Assembly (NCBI RefSeq): GCF_047795645.1
Contig: NZ_CP181045.1
Span: forward strand, 682,001 to 746,000
Length of the DNA: 64,000 bases
Source of the DNA: Salipaludibacillus sp047795645
Lineage (GTDB): Bacteria > Bacillota > Bacilli > Bacillales > Salisediminibacteriaceae
Direction: 5' to 3'
The translations under genes and the position numbers were made by a program. Under the pieces are notes generated by a model. The model saw nothing but the letters and a program-made list of their open reading frames with translations, was not told where the DNA came from and did not search any database. This document shows positions 62,625 through 64,000 of the stretch, piece by piece; position 1 is the stretch's first letter; the number at the start of each line of letters is the position of its first letter.

Positions 62625-62738
62625 TAATTTTTTAGAATTAATATGCTACGTGGCGTATCAAAATCAAAAGCAAGAGGACGTGATAGTACGAGAGGATGGA
62701 AGGACTATATTTTTTAAAAAATTAGGAGGAATACATAA

Positions 62739-63809
62739 ATGAAAGCAATGCTCAAAGGTATTATTCTATTCATGTTAGTTGTATTAGTCGCATGTGGCGA
62801 CAATGAAGAAACAGCAGAAGATTCACTCGAAATGACGAATAAGGAGTCAACTTCAACTGAGAATGATGAAGGAATAGATGAGGAGAACAATAACGAAGAG
62901 AAAAGCTTGTATCCATTAACGATGACGGATGCCTCAGGTAAGGAGCATACCTTTAATGAAGTACCTAAAATTGGATGTCATTGGATGGGTTGTGCGGAAA
63001 TTTTAGCAGACATAGGTGTTATCCCACATGCATCGTCTGCCACGGAAGATATATTAACAACTGCCATGGCTTTTCCAGATGGGCCTCCTGAACATCAAAT
63101 ACGTGATGGTGAGGATGCGGAGGAATGGGCAGCTACTGAAGTTGATGTGATTTTCAAGCGAGGTCCAGCTTCTCCTGATGATGATGCTCTAGAGGTAGCG
63201 GCGCCAGTATTTTACTTACATGGCTTCAATTCATCGGAGTTAAGAGGTCTAGATGAGTACTATGCAAATTATCAGATTATGGGAGAGATTGTTGGAAAAC
63301 AAGATGAAGCAGAACAGGCTATTAAAAGATTTGAGAACATCGTTGAAAACTTGAGTGAAAAATCAGAAGGCGATCTTACGGATACCCAAATCACCATACA
63401 ATTTGGACATGCCACTGATAACTATTATCTACTGAACTCAGATCAAATTTTTTGCGAGATTATTAGTGAAAATGGATTAGGGCAATGTATTGATACAGGA
63501 ATAGAGGACACTTCAGGGATTGTTGGAGGAGAAATAAACGCAGAAGCTGTCTTGGAGCTTGATCCGGATTGGATTGTCTACATGGGTGACGTTGAAGAAC
63601 GTGAAGATGTCATTTGGCAAAGGCTGTCAGCAGTGACCGATGGCAATATGTACGAAGCAGATGGAAATCGCTATTATTGTTGCAGTTTAAGAGGAATGAC
63701 ACATGCACTTCAGGAATATGGACATTATATTGTCAATTCAGAGATCCCCCATCCAGGAGATGGATGGGAGTTCAATCCTTTAAATAGTCCATTAATTAAT
63801 AAAGAATGA
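62739..63809 (+). CDS. Iron-siderophore ABC transporter binding lipoprotein
   Basis: 356 residues from ATG 62739 (AGGAGG upstream). Lipobox VLVACG, a 40-residue acidic linker, then a FecB/FhuD-type fold (class III solute-binding protein) with YPLTMTDASGKEHTFNEVPK and LELDPDWIVYMGD. Unusually rich in Cys for an exported protein (KIGCHWMGCAE, FCEI, GQCID, YYCCS). Fur-regulated; the next gene is the permease with a 4-bp overlap. Confidence 0.85.
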   Translation: MKAMLKGIILFMLVVLVACGDNEETAEDSLEMTNKESTSTENDEGIDEENNNEEKSLYPLTMTDASGKEHTFNEVPKIGCHWMGCAEILADIGVIPHASSATEDILTTAMAFPDGPPEHQIRDGEDAEEWAATEVDVIFKRGPASPDDDALEVAAPVFYLHGFNSSELRGLDEYYANYQIMGEIVGKQDEAEQAIKRFENIVENLSEKSEGDLTDTQITIQFGHATDNYYLLNSDQIFCEIISENGLGQCIDTGIEDTSGIVGGEINAEAVLELDPDWIVYMGDVEEREDVIWQRLSAVTDGNMYEADGNRYYCCSLRGMTHALQEYGHYIVNSEIPHPGDGWEFNPLNSPLINKE

Positions 63810-64000
63810 TAGATGTTTTAAAGAAAAAAGTGAATAATACATTCACTTTACTTTCGACACAACCACTTATCCGTATTGTTCTTGTATTGTTATTTACCAT
63901 CGGTCTGATTGTTATTTGGAATCTCACGAGAGGTGCTCCTAATGTTCCACTTCTAGATTTATGGAATGCTTTGTTTGCAACGGATTCCGAAAATACGGCA
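63806..64000 (+). CDS. FecCD-type siderophore ABC permease, partial
   Basis: 65 codons to the window edge from ATG 63806, which overlaps the previous stop (ATGA). MIDVLKKKVNNTFTLLSTQP then a membrane segment (IRIVLVLLFTIGLIVIWNLT). A start followed by a first TM helix and VPLLDLWNALF is typical of FecCD permeases, and the position after the binding protein supports this. Confidence 0.75.
   Translation, partial: MIDVLKKKVNNTFTLLSTQPLIRIVLVLLFTIGLIVIWNLTRGAPNVPLLDLWNALFATDSENTA

Overview
The window is low-GC DNA from a member of the Bacillaceae. Coding is AT-rich, ribosome-binding sites are strong (AGGAGG-like) and TTG starts are common. The families are typical of Bacillus and relatives: YesM/YesN two-component system, YesL, YesK, VanZ, AadK-type adenylyltransferase, GerMN/PepSY-like lipoproteins and Fur boxes. 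Acidic linkers after the lipobox of several lipoproteins would fit a halo- or alkalitolerant Bacillus, but the species cannot be fixed from sequence alone.

Region 1 (1-26.3 kb) is an accessory region. After a partial manganese catalase come about twenty small, mostly unrelated, single-gene units, nearly all on the + strand: NUDIX hydrolases, GNAT acetyltransferases, nucleotidyltransferases including an AadK-like enzyme, a P-loop kinase, a histidine phosphatase, HAD phosphatases, an APH-like protein, VanZ, YesK and small membrane proteins. Many are separated by variants of a repeat of about 70 bp built from CTAACG ... CGTTAG ... GCTAACGGGGAG. One unit (GNAT plus its downstream flank to the repeat) is present twice, and a degraded tyrosine-recombinase C-terminus lies beside one repeat. 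The layout resembles an integrase-less cassette array, although the repeat is not a canonical attC. At least eight of these units are broken by frameshifts, in-frame stops or fusions. Between 6.7 and 10.3 kb the array is interrupted by a tnpC-less IS66 derivative (with its 8-bp target duplication and the NUDIX gene it split), a truncated IS3 and an IS1182 element.

Region 2 (26.4-45 kb) starts with a lipoprotein, a VOC protein, a GNAT and a shikimate dehydrogenase paralogue (aroE-like). Next is a carbohydrate locus: a YesM-type sensor kinase, a YesN-type response regulator split by an intact IS3 element, then a likely operon. This operon encodes a PfkB kinase, an ABC importer (lipoprotein plus two permeases), two class II aldolases, a YesL protein, an FGGY kinase and a second PfkB-type kinase. 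Uptake, two phosphorylations and retro-aldol cleavage of an unidentified sugar or sugar derivative is the simplest reading.

Region 3 (45-56 kb) contains a lipoprotein gene split by an IS200/IS605 element (TnpA, TnpB and a predicted omega-RNA), a small sigma-70 family factor, an XRE regulator coupled to a membrane protein, an unrecognised 364-aa protein, an M23-type peptidase, an APH-like kinase, and a second IS1182 copy (53745-55473) with a 4-bp target duplication.

Region 4 (56-64 kb) looks more like core chromosome: a Dus-family tRNA dihydrouridine synthase, an Rrf2 regulator followed by a thioredoxin-reductase-like flavoprotein, a membrane protein/XRE pair with direct-repeat operators, a TlpA/ResA-like thioredoxin, a voltage-gated-type potassium channel, and a Fur-controlled siderophore ABC operon that runs off the right edge.
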